Below, one piece after another: positions 30,311 through 39,285 of a stretch of DNA of 55,178 nucleotides. Where the stretch lies: assembly GCA_011389965.1 (NCBI GenBank), contig JAABTF010000002.1, positions 1 through 55,178 of the forward strand. Reading direction: 5' to 3'. Each line of letters opens with the position of its first letter. The first letter of the stretch is position 1. Under the pieces are notes generated by a model. The model ran no database searches. It saw only the letters and a list, made by a program, of their open reading frames with translations, and was not told the DNA's origin. This stretch comes from Halothiobacillus sp. (GTDB taxonomy: Bacteria; Pseudomonadota; Gammaproteobacteria; Halothiobacillales; Halothiobacillaceae). Both the position numbers and the translations under genes were made by a program.

Positions 30311-30910
30311 TCAGCCCGCCTCGTCGGCCAGCAGTGATTCAAGCCGGCCCCGCGAGGCCCGCCGGAGCTTGGTTCCACCCCCTCCCGGCACCAACGGCGC
30401 CTCCCGGATGCGTTCGGCAGGAAACACCTCCAGGACCACCTGGTGGTCTCCTGCACCGAAGGCAAACACCGACACGCGTTCGCTGTGGCCGTCTCCGTAG
30501 TGCCAGGTCCGCTCCGATTCCTCGAAGGGAATTCCCCGCTCCAGCAACCGCTCGATCACCTGCTCGGGTGTATCGGCAAACAGGTGCAGGACGATGGGCG
30601 AATGTTCGTCTGCCGTGCCGGACAACACATCCCCGACCAGGCGCGGCCGGAACTCGGCGAAAAAATCCATCGCTTGCAGCGCGGATTCGCGCAATTCCCG
30701 GAGCTGACGGCGTTGTTCGGGGCGGAAAGTAGCCTGATACTGCCGCAGCTCCCATTCCAGACGATCAAGATCGGCGGCCAGGTATCGTCGGTCCAGCGAC
30801 AGACCCAGCGATTCGGCCGCGGCCTCCAACACCTGACGCCGAGATTGCCCGGGCGAGTCGGCCGCCATCCGCGCGGCCACCCGCAGCACTTCGAGCGGCG
30901 CAGCTCCCAT
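30311..30910 (-). CDS. Conserved hypothetical protein, possibly nucleotidyltransferase-like
   Basis: The 199-aa product is soluble, with a helical, Arg-rich first half and a second half reading LVGDVLSGTADEHSPIVLHL followed by LLERGIPFEE and VLEVFP. The G-x-(x)-S/T-G-T and downstream acidic/hydrophobic pattern recalls minimal nucleotidyltransferase domains, but I cannot confirm the catalytic carboxylates. I recall similar proteins in Beta- and Gammaproteobacteria carrying doubtful names. A strong AGGAGA lies 6 nt before the ATG at 30910, which decides the start. It lies between hemE (convergent) and ponA (same strand, 61 bp upstream). Confidence 0.7.
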   Translation of the reverse strand: MGAAPLEVLRVAARMAADSPGQSRRQVLEAAAESLGLSLDRRYLAADLDRLEWELRQYQATFRPEQRRQLRELRESALQAMDFFAEFRPRLVGDVLSGTADEHSPIVLHLFADTPEQVIERLLERGIPFEESERTWHYGDGHSERVSVFAFGAGDHQVVLEVFPAERIREAPLVPGGGGTKLRRASRGRLESLLADEAG

Positions 30911-30971
30911 CTCCTCTCTCCTGATAGTCGGACACCGGCGGGGCCCCATCAACCGGGCCACCCCTCCGATG

Positions 30972-33347
30972 TCAGAATAGGTTTTCCATCACCTCCCGCG
31001 AGGTGCCGGAGGCGGCCGAGGCATCTTCTGGCGGCAACTCCGCGCGCGGGTTGGTGGTGTCGAAATATTCCCGGATGGCGTCAGGGTGGTCTTCCGTCAC
31101 CCGCCGCCCCGTCTCGGGGTCGATCCATGCCTCGACAATGCCTTCCGGCGGCACCTCCTCCCCCTGCGGTGGCGGTAGGACGTCTCGCATGAAATCCACC
31201 CACATCGGCAGGGCGGCGCGTCCGCCGGTTTCCCGACGGCCCAGCTCGCTGTTGTCGGCAAACCCCACCCAGGCCGTGGCCACCCAATCCGGCCCAAAGC
31301 CGGTGAACCAGGCATCCCGCTGGTCATTGGTGGTGCCCGTCTTCCCACCGATGTCGGCACGTTCCAGCGCCCGCCAGGCACGAACGCCGGTTCCCCGGCG
31401 CACGACACTCTGCAATCCCGTCCGCATCAGGAAGGCATTCTGCGGGGTGATGACTCGCGGCGCGAGACTCGGGTCAACCGTATCCATGGGGCAATCGTCA
31501 CAGACGCTGACCCCGGGGTGAGAATATACGACGCCATCGTCCGGATTTTCCGTTTCGGTGACCAGATAAGGGGAGATGCGATAGCCGCCATTCGCGAACA
31601 CCGCAAACCCGGCCACCTGATCCAGAGGGGTCAGGGTGTAACTGCCCAGGGCCATGGACAGGGTGGGCTTCCACTCTTCGACCGGCAGGCCGAAACGCGC
31701 GGCATAATCGAGTACGCCCTGCGGCCCCACGGCTTGCGCCAGGCGCACGGAGACGAGGTTCACCGACTTGGTCAGCGCCTCGCGCATGCGGCGCATACCG
31801 CTGAAGCTGCGGCCGTAATTGCTCGGGCGCCAATCGATACCCTCACGCACGCCGTCTTCGATCACCACCGGCGAGTCATTGATCATGCTTGCCCAGGTGA
31901 AGCCGTGGTCCAGGGCAGCGGAATAGAGATACGGCTTGAAACCCGACCCAGGCTGGCGCTCGGCCCGGGTGACGTTATTGAATTCGCTCTCGTGAAAGAA
32001 ATCGAACCCGCCGACCATGGCTCGGATCGCGCCGGAGCGAGGCTCCAGTGAGGCGAATGCCCCCGTTACCTCAGGTATTTGCGCCAAGCGATACGTCTCT
32101 TCCCCCCCGTCGGCATCGACCTCGAGACGAACCAGGTCCCCTGGAGAAAGGACCTGGTCGACCGCCTGGGGCTTGGGGCCGCAGCTATCCACCGACCGAT
32201 AAACACAAGCCCAGTCGACGGACGCCAAGCCCAGGCGGGCCTCGCCACGTTCCTTGACGAGCAGCACGGCCTCCTTCGCATCAGCCGACAAGACCACCGC
32301 CGGCAACAGGCCACCCACCCCGTCAAGGTCGGCCAGCTGCTCGGCCAGCGCATCCTGATCGGCCAATCGATCGCTCCAGTCAGCCTCGGGACCACGGTAG
32401 CCGTGGCGGCGATCATAGGCGATCAGTGCGCTGCGCAAGCCGGCACGGGCGGCACGCTGCGCAACGGGGTCGATGGTGGTCTGTACGGACAGTCCCATGC
32501 TGTAGGCCTGCTCGCCATACTGTTCGAGCAGGTCACGACGCACCATCTCCGCGGCATAAGGCGCGCGGGTGTCGATGGTGCTCGTGGTATACAGCTGCCC
32601 GGGCAAGGTTTCCTGCATGGCACGATCGAATTCGGCCTGATCGATCTTGCCCAACTTGAGCATCCGTCCCAGCACGTAGGCCCGTCGGGCCAGGGCACGC
32701 TCGGGATCACTCACCGGATTGGTGGTCGACGGCGCCTTCGGCAGGGCTGCCAGCATGGCTGCCTCTGCCGTGGTCAGCTCCGAAAGCTCCTTGTCGAAGT
32801 AGACCTTGGCGGCCGCCTTGACGCCATAGGCACGGTGTCCCATGAAGATCTTGTTCAGGTACAGGGCGAGAATCTTCTCCTTGCTGAAGGCGTGATCGAT
32901 CTTCACCGCCAGAAGGATCTCGTAGAACTTCCGGGTATAGGTCTTCTCCCTCCCCAGATAGAAGTTTCGCGCCACCTGCATCGTGATGGTGGACCCGCCC
33001 TGGGCCTTGTCACCGGTCCGAATCAGCTCCACCGCCGCCCGAGCCAGGCCGAGAAAATCCACGCCGACATGCTCGAAAAAGCGGTCATCCTCCGCCGCAA
33101 CAAAGGCATCGATCACCACCGGCGGCAGATCGTCGAAGCTCACCGGGAAACGTCGTTGGTCACCGAATTCCGCAATCAAGCCGCCTTCGCGGTCGTGAAT
33201 TTGCATTGGCATCTGGTAACGAACCTCGCCGAGTTCGTCGATGCTAGGCAGCTGAGTGTTGTACAAATGATACAGAACACCTAGGCCCGCCAGAGCCACA
33301 ATAAGGCCCAGACCAATCAGATAGGAGAGAATCTTGATAAGCTTCAT
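30972..33347 (-). CDS. mrcA: Penicillin-binding protein 1A (bifunctional glycosyltransferase/transpeptidase)
   Basis: PBP1A polymerises and cross-links peptidoglycan at the inner membrane. The 791-aa protein starts MKLIKILSYLIGLGLIV (membrane anchor). The glycosyltransferase domain has EDDRFFEHVGVDFLGLARA and GGSTITMQVARNFYL. The transpeptidase has the catalytic SGFK (PGSGFKP), a KSVN motif and KTGTTNDQRDAWF. Between them is an OB-like insertion, as in PBP1A. The ATG at 33347 starts at the anchor; the frame extends to 33452 without similarity. It is divergent from pilM, as in Pseudomonas where the gene is called ponA. Confidence 0.95.
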   Translation of the reverse strand: MKLIKILSYLIGLGLIVALAGLGVLYHLYNTQLPSIDELGEVRYQMPMQIHDREGGLIAEFGDQRRFPVSFDDLPPVVIDAFVAAEDDRFFEHVGVDFLGLARAAVELIRTGDKAQGGSTITMQVARNFYLGREKTYTRKFYEILLAVKIDHAFSKEKILALYLNKIFMGHRAYGVKAAAKVYFDKELSELTTAEAAMLAALPKAPSTTNPVSDPERALARRAYVLGRMLKLGKIDQAEFDRAMQETLPGQLYTTSTIDTRAPYAAEMVRRDLLEQYGEQAYSMGLSVQTTIDPVAQRAARAGLRSALIAYDRRHGYRGPEADWSDRLADQDALAEQLADLDGVGGLLPAVVLSADAKEAVLLVKERGEARLGLASVDWACVYRSVDSCGPKPQAVDQVLSPGDLVRLEVDADGGEETYRLAQIPEVTGAFASLEPRSGAIRAMVGGFDFFHESEFNNVTRAERQPGSGFKPYLYSAALDHGFTWASMINDSPVVIEDGVREGIDWRPSNYGRSFSGMRRMREALTKSVNLVSVRLAQAVGPQGVLDYAARFGLPVEEWKPTLSMALGSYTLTPLDQVAGFAVFANGGYRISPYLVTETENPDDGVVYSHPGVSVCDDCPMDTVDPSLAPRVITPQNAFLMRTGLQSVVRRGTGVRAWRALERADIGGKTGTTNDQRDAWFTGFGPDWVATAWVGFADNSELGRRETGGRAALPMWVDFMRDVLPPPQGEEVPPEGIVEAWIDPETGRRVTEDHPDAIREYFDTTNPRAELPPEDASAASGTSREVMENLF

Positions 33348-33496
33348 TCGGATTTCGAGAAAGGGCCCAGTGACCGTTGTTGCGTAAACGCCTTCGGCAT
33401 CGTTGTCGACAAACGCGGCAGTTTTGCCATAGGATGCATTTCTGGGACGCAAGGTGCGTGTGTGCGAAACCTTAACGCACGCTCAAAAGGAAGGGA

Positions 33497-34591
33497 ATGA
33501 CCGTGCCACTATTCAACGCAAAACCTGCCCGCCTCGGGGTCGACATCAGTTCGACCGCGGTGAAGATCATCCAGCTGGAAAAACGCCGCGGCGGCTACCG
33601 CACTACGGGATTTGCCATAGAGCCTCTCCCCCAAGGGGCGGTGCAAGGCAAATCGATCACGGACACCGAGGCCGTCGCCGCGGCCCTTGCTCGCGCCGCT
33701 CAGCGCGCTCGGGGCAAAGGCAAGCACCTCTGCATGGCGGTGCCGACCTCCTCGGCAGTCAGCCGGGTGTTGCATATCGACAACCCCGGTGACGAGTTCG
33801 AACTCGAAGAACAGGTTCGACTCGAGGCCGATCAATACATCCCCTTCCCCATCGACGAGGTCAACTTCGACTTCGAGCCGGTGCAGACGGACATCCTCGG
33901 CAAGCAGAAGAAACGTCGCACCGGGGGCGAGGAAGGCATTGACGTGCTGATGGCCGCCACCCGGACCGATAACGTCGACAGCCGAGTGGCCGTGGCCGAG
34001 GCCGCCGGCATGTCGGTCGACGTGGTGGACATCGAGTCGTTTGCCCTGCAGAACGCCTTCACCGAGATCATCGCCCCGACGCTGGATCCGGAAGAACGCT
34101 CTCAACCCGTCGCCGTCTTCGATCTGGGTGACACCACGACCACCCTGAGCATTTTCGTCAATGACGACATCGTCTACACGCGGGAACATGAAGGGGGCGG
34201 ACAGCAGCTGACCAGCGAGATCGCCGCGCAGTACGGTCTCAGCCTGCAGGAGGCGGAAGAGCGCAAGCGTGACGACAGCCTGCCCGAGGACTACCAGCGC
34301 AAGGTGCTGCAACCCTACCTTGACTCGCTGGCGATGAATATCGAGCGATTCCTCCAGTATTACTACTCCGAATCGAGTGGCAGCACCGTCAACTTGATCC
34401 TCCTCGGGGGCGGAGCGGCCAACACCGCGGGCGCCGTCGAGCGGATTAACAACGAGACCGGGGTCGACACCCGGTTGGCGAACCCATTCGCCGCACTCGC
34501 CAAGGGACCTGGCGTGTCTACCGAGCATCTGGTTCGGCATGGCACCGCAATGCTGATCGCCTGCGGGCTTGCGTTAAGGAGCTTCGACTGA
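33497..34591 (+). CDS. pilM: Type IV pilus assembly protein PilM
   Basis: PilM is an actin-like cytoplasmic ATPase-fold protein that binds the PilN tail in the pilus alignment subcomplex. The 364-aa protein starts TVPLFNAKPARLGVDISSTA and shows the actin-like motifs VFDLGDTTTTLSIFV and LILLGGGAANTAG. AAGGAAGGG lies right before the ATG. It is the first gene of pilMNOPQ. Confidence 0.97.
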   Translation: MTVPLFNAKPARLGVDISSTAVKIIQLEKRRGGYRTTGFAIEPLPQGAVQGKSITDTEAVAAALARAAQRARGKGKHLCMAVPTSSAVSRVLHIDNPGDEFELEEQVRLEADQYIPFPIDEVNFDFEPVQTDILGKQKKRRTGGEEGIDVLMAATRTDNVDSRVAVAEAAGMSVDVVDIESFALQNAFTEIIAPTLDPEERSQPVAVFDLGDTTTTLSIFVNDDIVYTREHEGGGQQLTSEIAAQYGLSLQEAEERKRDDSLPEDYQRKVLQPYLDSLAMNIERFLQYYYSESSGSTVNLILLGGGAANTAGAVERINNETGVDTRLANPFAALAKGPGVSTEHLVRHGTAMLIACGLALRSFD

Positions 34592-35190
34592 TGAGACGGA
34601 TCAACCTCCTCCCGTGGCGCGAGGAACGGCGCCAAAAGCGGCAACGAGACTTTGTTATCCACCTGGTGCTGGCAGCGGTTGCCGCCGTGGTTGTGGCGTT
34701 CGGCATTCACAGCTACATGCAGGCGCAGATCGACTACCAGAACGAACGCAATGCCTATCTCGAAAGCGTGATCAAGAAGCTGGACCGGCAGATTCAGTCG
34801 ATCAATGAACTGAAAAAACGCAAGGCTGAACTGACCGCGCGCATGCAGGTGATCGAAAAGCTGCAATCCAGTCGGCCGACCATCGTGCATCTGGCAGAAA
34901 ACCTGGTGGCCACCCTTCCGGACGGGGTACAACTCACCGATGTGACGGTAACCAACGACGAGTCCCTCAGCCTCCAGGGCGAGGCGGACGCCCAGGCACG
35001 GGTTGCCGCCTATCTCCGCCGGCTCAACGATGCGGGTTATATCGGTGACGCCAATCTGGTGGGCTCGGGAATCCTGGCCCAAGCATCGGCTGAAGAGGTC
35101 GGCTCGAGCGCCGGGCGCTATGTCTTCTCGATCAAGGCCAAGGTCCAACCGCCCAAGGAAGACACCACCGCTGCGGACAAGGAGAACTGA
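34591..35190 (+). CDS. pilN: Type IV pilus assembly protein PilN
   Basis: PilN is a bitopic inner-membrane protein; its N-terminal tail binds PilM. The 199-aa protein has the diagnostic RRINLLPWREERRQKRQ tail, a membrane segment (HLVLAAVAAVVVAFGIHSY) and a coiled-coil region (YLESVIKKLDRQIQSINELK). The start overlaps the pilM stop by 1 bp. The C-terminal extension (PPKEDTTAADKEN) is polar. Confidence 0.96.
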   Translation: MRRINLLPWREERRQKRQRDFVIHLVLAAVAAVVVAFGIHSYMQAQIDYQNERNAYLESVIKKLDRQIQSINELKKRKAELTARMQVIEKLQSSRPTIVHLAENLVATLPDGVQLTDVTVTNDESLSLQGEADAQARVAAYLRRLNDAGYIGDANLVGSGILAQASAEEVGSSAGRYVFSIKAKVQPPKEDTTAADKEN

Positions 35191-35192
35191 GC

Positions 35193-35810
35193 ATGGATCT
35201 CAATGAACTGAGAAACCTGGATTTCCAGACCATCGGTCTGACCTCGCTCGGAACCCGGCTGGTAATATTCGTCTTCGTCTTCGTCCTGATCGTGGGCGCG
35301 GTGGTCTATTTCGACACCCTGCCGCAAAAGGAGTTGCTGGAGCGGGCACAGCGGGAAGAAAAGTCCCTGCTGCAGACCGTGGACCAGAAACAGCGGCTGG
35401 CAGCCAACCTCCAGGCCTACGAGGAGCAGATCAAGGAAATGGAGACCCGCTTCGGCGAATTGCTGCGGCAACTGCCCAACAAGCGGGAGGCGGAAAACCT
35501 GATCGACAACGTGGCCCAGACGTCGCTCTCCAATGGGCTGAAGAACGAGCAGATCCGGCCCGGCAACGAGGTCAAGTACGACTTCTATGCCGAGATGAGC
35601 TACCACCTCACGCTACGAGGCACCTATCGGGAACTGACCCAGTTCATCAGTGACACGGCCAACCTGCCGCGGATCGTCACCCTGCACAACCCGGCCATCA
35701 AGCCACGTAACGCGGCGGCCGAGGACGGCGAATCGCGCGATCTCACGATGAACATTGCGGCCAAGACATACCGTTACCTGGAAAGCGGTGAGCAAGGAGG
35801 CGGCCAATGA
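35193..35810 (+). CDS. pilO: Type IV pilus assembly protein PilO
   Basis: PilO pairs with PilN in the periplasm to link the motor to the secretin. The 205-aa protein has a membrane segment (LVIFVFVFVLIVGAVVYF, residues about 23-40), a coiled coil and the ferredoxin-like core (YHLTLRGTYRELTQFISDTANLPRIVT). It is 2 bp after pilN and overlaps pilP by 4 bp. Confidence 0.96.
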   Translation: MDLNELRNLDFQTIGLTSLGTRLVIFVFVFVLIVGAVVYFDTLPQKELLERAQREEKSLLQTVDQKQRLAANLQAYEEQIKEMETRFGELLRQLPNKREAENLIDNVAQTSLSNGLKNEQIRPGNEVKYDFYAEMSYHLTLRGTYRELTQFISDTANLPRIVTLHNPAIKPRNAAAEDGESRDLTMNIAAKTYRYLESGEQGGGQ

Positions 35811-36355
35811 CCACCGGCAACAAGTACGACTGGCGGGCACGGCTGGGGCTGATCGCATCGAGCCTGCTCCTGGCAGGGCTTGCCAGCGGCTGCGCACAGG
35901 ACATGGACGATCTCGAGCAGAAGGTCGCCAAGCTGGAAGCGCGGCCGGGAGGCAAGATCGAACCCATCCCGGAGATGAAGCCCTTGCCGAAATACGCCTA
36001 CAGCGTTCCAGCTGACGTACGCACCCCGTTCATGCTGCCGGAGGACGACTCCGTCGAGCGAGCAGATGGGCTCACGCCGGATGTGGACCGCCCCAAGGAA
36101 CCGCTCGAACAATTCCCCCTGGATGCGCTGGCGATGCGGGGCATCATCACCCGGGAGGAAAACACGTTTGCGCTGATCCGTGACGGCAATGGCGTCATTC
36201 ACGAGGTCGCACCAGGTGAGCATATGGGGCGGAACTACGGTGAGGTGATCGAGATTGGCGAGACCAGCGTGACGCTGGAGGAAATCGTGCCCGATGGACA
36301 GGGTGGCTGGAGAAAACAGACAACGGTCGTCAAGTCACAGAGCGGCCGGAGCTAA
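35807..36355 (+). CDS. pilP: Type IV pilus assembly lipoprotein PilP
   Basis: PilP is an inner-membrane lipoprotein joining PilNO to the secretin PilQ. The 182-aa protein has a signal peptide with the lipobox LASGC (Cys near residue 29), a linker (KLEARPGGKIEPIPEMKPLP) and a beta domain (MRGIITREENTFALIRDGNG). It overlaps pilO by 4 bp, and pilQ starts at the next base. Confidence 0.95.
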   Translation: MTTGNKYDWRARLGLIASSLLLAGLASGCAQDMDDLEQKVAKLEARPGGKIEPIPEMKPLPKYAYSVPADVRTPFMLPEDDSVERADGLTPDVDRPKEPLEQFPLDALAMRGIITREENTFALIRDGNGVIHEVAPGEHMGRNYGEVIEIGETSVTLEEIVPDGQGGWRKQTTVVKSQSGRS

Positions 36356-38566
36356 ATGATGGGAAGCAGCGATATGGACAACCTCAAGAAACCTTCACGC
36401 CTGAGCATCGGCCTGCGTCGAGGGCTTGGCCTCCCCGCCATCACCATGGCTGCCGCCCTGGCCCCTTGTCTCAGCGTCGCCGGCGATCTCAACGAGATCA
36501 GCTATGACCGCACCAGCGAAGGTAAGGTCATGGTCCATTTCACGCTATCCGAGCCGCTAGCCGGCGAGCCGGGCAGCTTCAAGATCGACAACCCCGCCCG
36601 GGTGGCGATCGATCTGCCGGACGTGGAAAACAACACCGGCAGTCGACGCACCAGCATCGGCCTGGGTGCAGTCGAGTCGGTCATGCTGGCCCAGACCGGC
36701 GAAAAGACGCGTGCGGTATTCAATCTGGACGAGTCCGTGCCCTACACCATCGCTCAGGATGGCAGTCGCGTGACCATCTCTTTCGACGAGATCCGGCAGG
36801 CGACAACCACGGCCAGCGGACTGGCGGTCACGACCCAGGGCAGCTCAAATGCCACGGCCATGGATGCCGGTCAGCCGATCGATTTCCGGCGCACTGCCGA
36901 CGGCGCCGGTCGACTGCTTCTGAGCGTCGGCGGCACCGACGCCCCGATGGACATTCGCCGCCAGGGCAGCGAGATCATCGTTCGCCTCCCCGGCACTCGC
37001 CTCGAACCGGGTCGTTACAACGTCAACGACTTCGCCACTCCGGTGGAGCGCGTCGACGTCCGCCCGGAGGGCAACGGCAGCCGTGTAACGCTCAAGACTC
37101 ACAACGCTGGTGAACACCTCGCTTACCAGACCGGTGAGCGCCTAGCTGTCGAAGTCCAACCGATCCCGGTCGAAGAGGAGCGCACCTCTCTGGGCAAGAA
37201 GGAATATAGCGGTGAACGCCTGACCCTCAAGTTCCAGGACATCCAGGTCCGTCCGCTGTTGCAGCTGATCGCCGATTTCACCGGCAACAACATCGTGGTT
37301 AGCGATTCGGTCCAGGGCTCCATCAGCCTGCGGCTGGAGAACGTGCCCTGGGACCAGGCACTCGATCTGATCCTGACCACCAAGGGCCTCTCCTCGCGGG
37401 AGAACGGCAACGTGATCTACGTGGCCCCGACCGACGAGGTGGCCGCCCGCGACAAGGCCGAACTCGCCGCCCGCGAGCAGGCCCAGCAGCTGGCCCCGCT
37501 GATCACCGATATCGTGCAGGTCAATTACGCCAAGGCCGGCGACATCGCCGCTCTGGTGCGCCAGAGTTCCGGACTGGGTCAGGGCGAAAGCGACAAGAAG
37601 AGCGACGGCAACTTCCTCAGCCGCCGCGGATCGATCACGGTGGACGCCCGAACCAACACCCTGATCGTCACCGACACCACTGAGGCACTGGATCGTGTCC
37701 GCGGCCTGATCGACCAGATCGACAAGCCGGTCAAGCAGGTGCTGATCGAGACGCGGATCGTCATCGCCACCGACAACTTCTCTCGTGAGTTGGGCGTGCG
37801 ATGGGGCGTGAATGCCGGCTTCAACCGGGCGGGAAGCACCGTAGGTCTCGGCTCGCAGGTACCCAGCGTCAGTGGTTCCAGCCCCCTTCCGGGAGACGGG
37901 ACCGGCCAGACTATCTCCAATGCCGGCAACTCCGGGGATAACTGGATGGTCAATACGCCTATCGCGGGTGATCCCACCGGCTCGCTGGGCTTGGCCATCC
38001 TCGGCTCGAACGTCCTGCTCAACCTGGAACTGCAGGCGATGCAAAGCGAGGGTACGGGCAAGATTGTCTCCAATCCGAAGGTGATCACCACCAACGGCCA
38101 CAAGGCAACCATCTCGCAGGGTGTCGAGATCCCCTATCAATCCCAGACAGCCTCTGGGGGCGGCGCCATCTCGAACATCGAGTTCAAGGAAGCCCTGCTC
38201 AAGACCGAAGTCACACCTCAGATCACGCCCAATGACAGCGTGATCATGGATATCCTGGTGATGAAGGAAGAGCCGGACTACACCCGCGCGATCAACGGCG
38301 AACCGCCGATCAACACCCGCGAGGTGCAGACCAAGGTGCAGGTGCAGAATGGGCAGACCGTGGTCCTGGGCGGCATCTACGAGTTCGAGAACGTGACCCA
38401 GTTGGAAAAGGTGCCCTTCTTCGGCGACCTGCCTGGTCTGGGCAACCTGTTCAAGAACCGTATTCGTGACGACTCACGCTTCGAACTGCTGATCTTCGTC
38501 ACGCCGAAGATTGTCGAGCGGGGCAGTCTTTCGAGCCACAACCGCGGCGTAATGATCAACAACTAG
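36356..38566 (+). CDS. pilQ: Type IV pilus secretin PilQ
   Basis: PilQ forms the outer-membrane pore for the pilus. The 736-aa protein has a signal peptide (ending near AGDL), two AMIN domains (VRF-like VMVHFTLSEPLAGEPG and the later RLLLSVGGTDAPMDI), the secretin N-domain (RPLLQLIADFTGNNIVVSD) and the secretin core (VQVQNGQTVVLGGIYEFE, ELLIFVTPKIVERG). It starts directly after the pilP stop and is followed by a perfect intrinsic terminator. Confidence 0.97.
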   Translation: MMGSSDMDNLKKPSRLSIGLRRGLGLPAITMAAALAPCLSVAGDLNEISYDRTSEGKVMVHFTLSEPLAGEPGSFKIDNPARVAIDLPDVENNTGSRRTSIGLGAVESVMLAQTGEKTRAVFNLDESVPYTIAQDGSRVTISFDEIRQATTTASGLAVTTQGSSNATAMDAGQPIDFRRTADGAGRLLLSVGGTDAPMDIRRQGSEIIVRLPGTRLEPGRYNVNDFATPVERVDVRPEGNGSRVTLKTHNAGEHLAYQTGERLAVEVQPIPVEEERTSLGKKEYSGERLTLKFQDIQVRPLLQLIADFTGNNIVVSDSVQGSISLRLENVPWDQALDLILTTKGLSSRENGNVIYVAPTDEVAARDKAELAAREQAQQLAPLITDIVQVNYAKAGDIAALVRQSSGLGQGESDKKSDGNFLSRRGSITVDARTNTLIVTDTTEALDRVRGLIDQIDKPVKQVLIETRIVIATDNFSRELGVRWGVNAGFNRAGSTVGLGSQVPSVSGSSPLPGDGTGQTISNAGNSGDNWMVNTPIAGDPTGSLGLAILGSNVLLNLELQAMQSEGTGKIVSNPKVITTNGHKATISQGVEIPYQSQTASGGGAISNIEFKEALLKTEVTPQITPNDSVIMDILVMKEEPDYTRAINGEPPINTREVQTKVQVQNGQTVVLGGIYEFENVTQLEKVPFFGDLPGLGNLFKNRIRDDSRFELLIFVTPKIVERGSLSSHNRGVMINN

Positions 38567-38597
38567 GCATTGCACCCATCAGAAATCGGCTCGACAA

Positions 38598-38618
38598 CCC
38601 CGCTTCGGCGGGGTTTTT
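38598..38618 (+). terminator. Intrinsic terminator after pilQ
   Basis: CCCCGC-TTCG-GCGGGG followed by TTTTT (38598-38618) is a textbook UUCG-tetraloop terminator 31 bp after the pilQ stop. It separates pilMNOPQ from aroK. Confidence 0.95.
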
Positions 38619-38634
38619 CCGTGGCCTTGGCAGG

Positions 38635-38640
38635 TATAAT
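38635..38640 (+). promoter_or_regulatory. Perfect -10 element directly upstream of aroK
   Basis: TATAAT occurs at 38635-38640, 7 bp before the aroK ATG at 38648. The normal distance from -10 to the transcription start would place +1 at or next to the ATG, suggesting a leaderless or nearly leaderless message. The -35 region would lie in the T-run of the pilQ terminator and is weak. Confidence 0.5.
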
Positions 38641-38647
38641 CGCCACC

Positions 38648-39205
38648 ATGCGCAATATCATCCTGATCGGCCCGATGGGAGCCGGCAAGACCACCATCGG
38701 CCGCATTCTCGCCAATCGGCTGGGCTGGCAGTTCCGTGATTCTGATCGCGAGATCGAGAGACGTACGGGCGCCACCATCCCCCTGATATTCGATATCGAG
38801 GGCGAGGCCGGCTTTCGCCAACGGGAGCACGACATGCTTGCCGAGTTGGTATCCGGGGATCGAGTGGTGCTGGCCACCGGCGGAGGCGCGGTGCTGCGTC
38901 CGGAAAACCGCACCCTGCTGCAGGAACATGGGCTGGTGGTCTATTTGTATACCCCGGTCGAGCGCCAGTTCGAGCGCACGCAACACGACACGCAGCGCCC
39001 GCTACTGCAAACCGGCGACCGCCGCGCCACACTGCAGCGCTTGATGGCCGAACGCGACCCCTTGTATCGGGAGACCGCCCACCTGGTAATCGAAACCGGA
39101 GGGCAATCACCCCGCGCCATGGCCGAGCGCATCCTAGCCGCCAGCCGCGCGGCGCAAGAGGATCCTCCGGCGGGCAATGAGAACAATTCAGCCACCCGGC
39201 ATTGA
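38648..39205 (+). CDS. aroK: Shikimate kinase
   Basis: AroK phosphorylates shikimate in aromatic amino acid synthesis. The 185-aa protein has Walker A ([14 protein letters not shown], residues about 5-18), the shikimate-binding DSDREIERR and the [14 protein letters not shown] loop, with the lid [10 protein letters not shown]. The ATG at 38648 starts at MRNIILIGP; the longer frame from 38570 runs through the terminator and is not used. aroB follows after 80 bp. Confidence 0.97.
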   Translation: MRNIILIGPMGAGKTTIGRILANRLGWQFRDSDREIERRTGATIPLIFDIEGEAGFRQREHDMLAELVSGDRVVLATGGGAVLRPENRTLLQEHGLVVYLYTPVERQFERTQHDTQRPLLQTGDRRATLQRLMAERDPLYRETAHLVIETGGQSPRAMAERILAASRAAQEDPPAGNENNSATRH

Positions 39206-39285
39206 TGTAAGATGCAGGCTGAATGGCACCGTTGTGGCCAGACCGACATCCAACTTTTTGGCGATCGAGATAGGGCCCGTCGATC

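Noticed and set aside
33348-33496. Promoters in the mrcA/pilM divergent region
   Set aside because: TTGCGT with TATGGC on the minus strand has only a 15-bp spacer and poor match, and nothing convincing is seen on the plus strand, so I did not list them.
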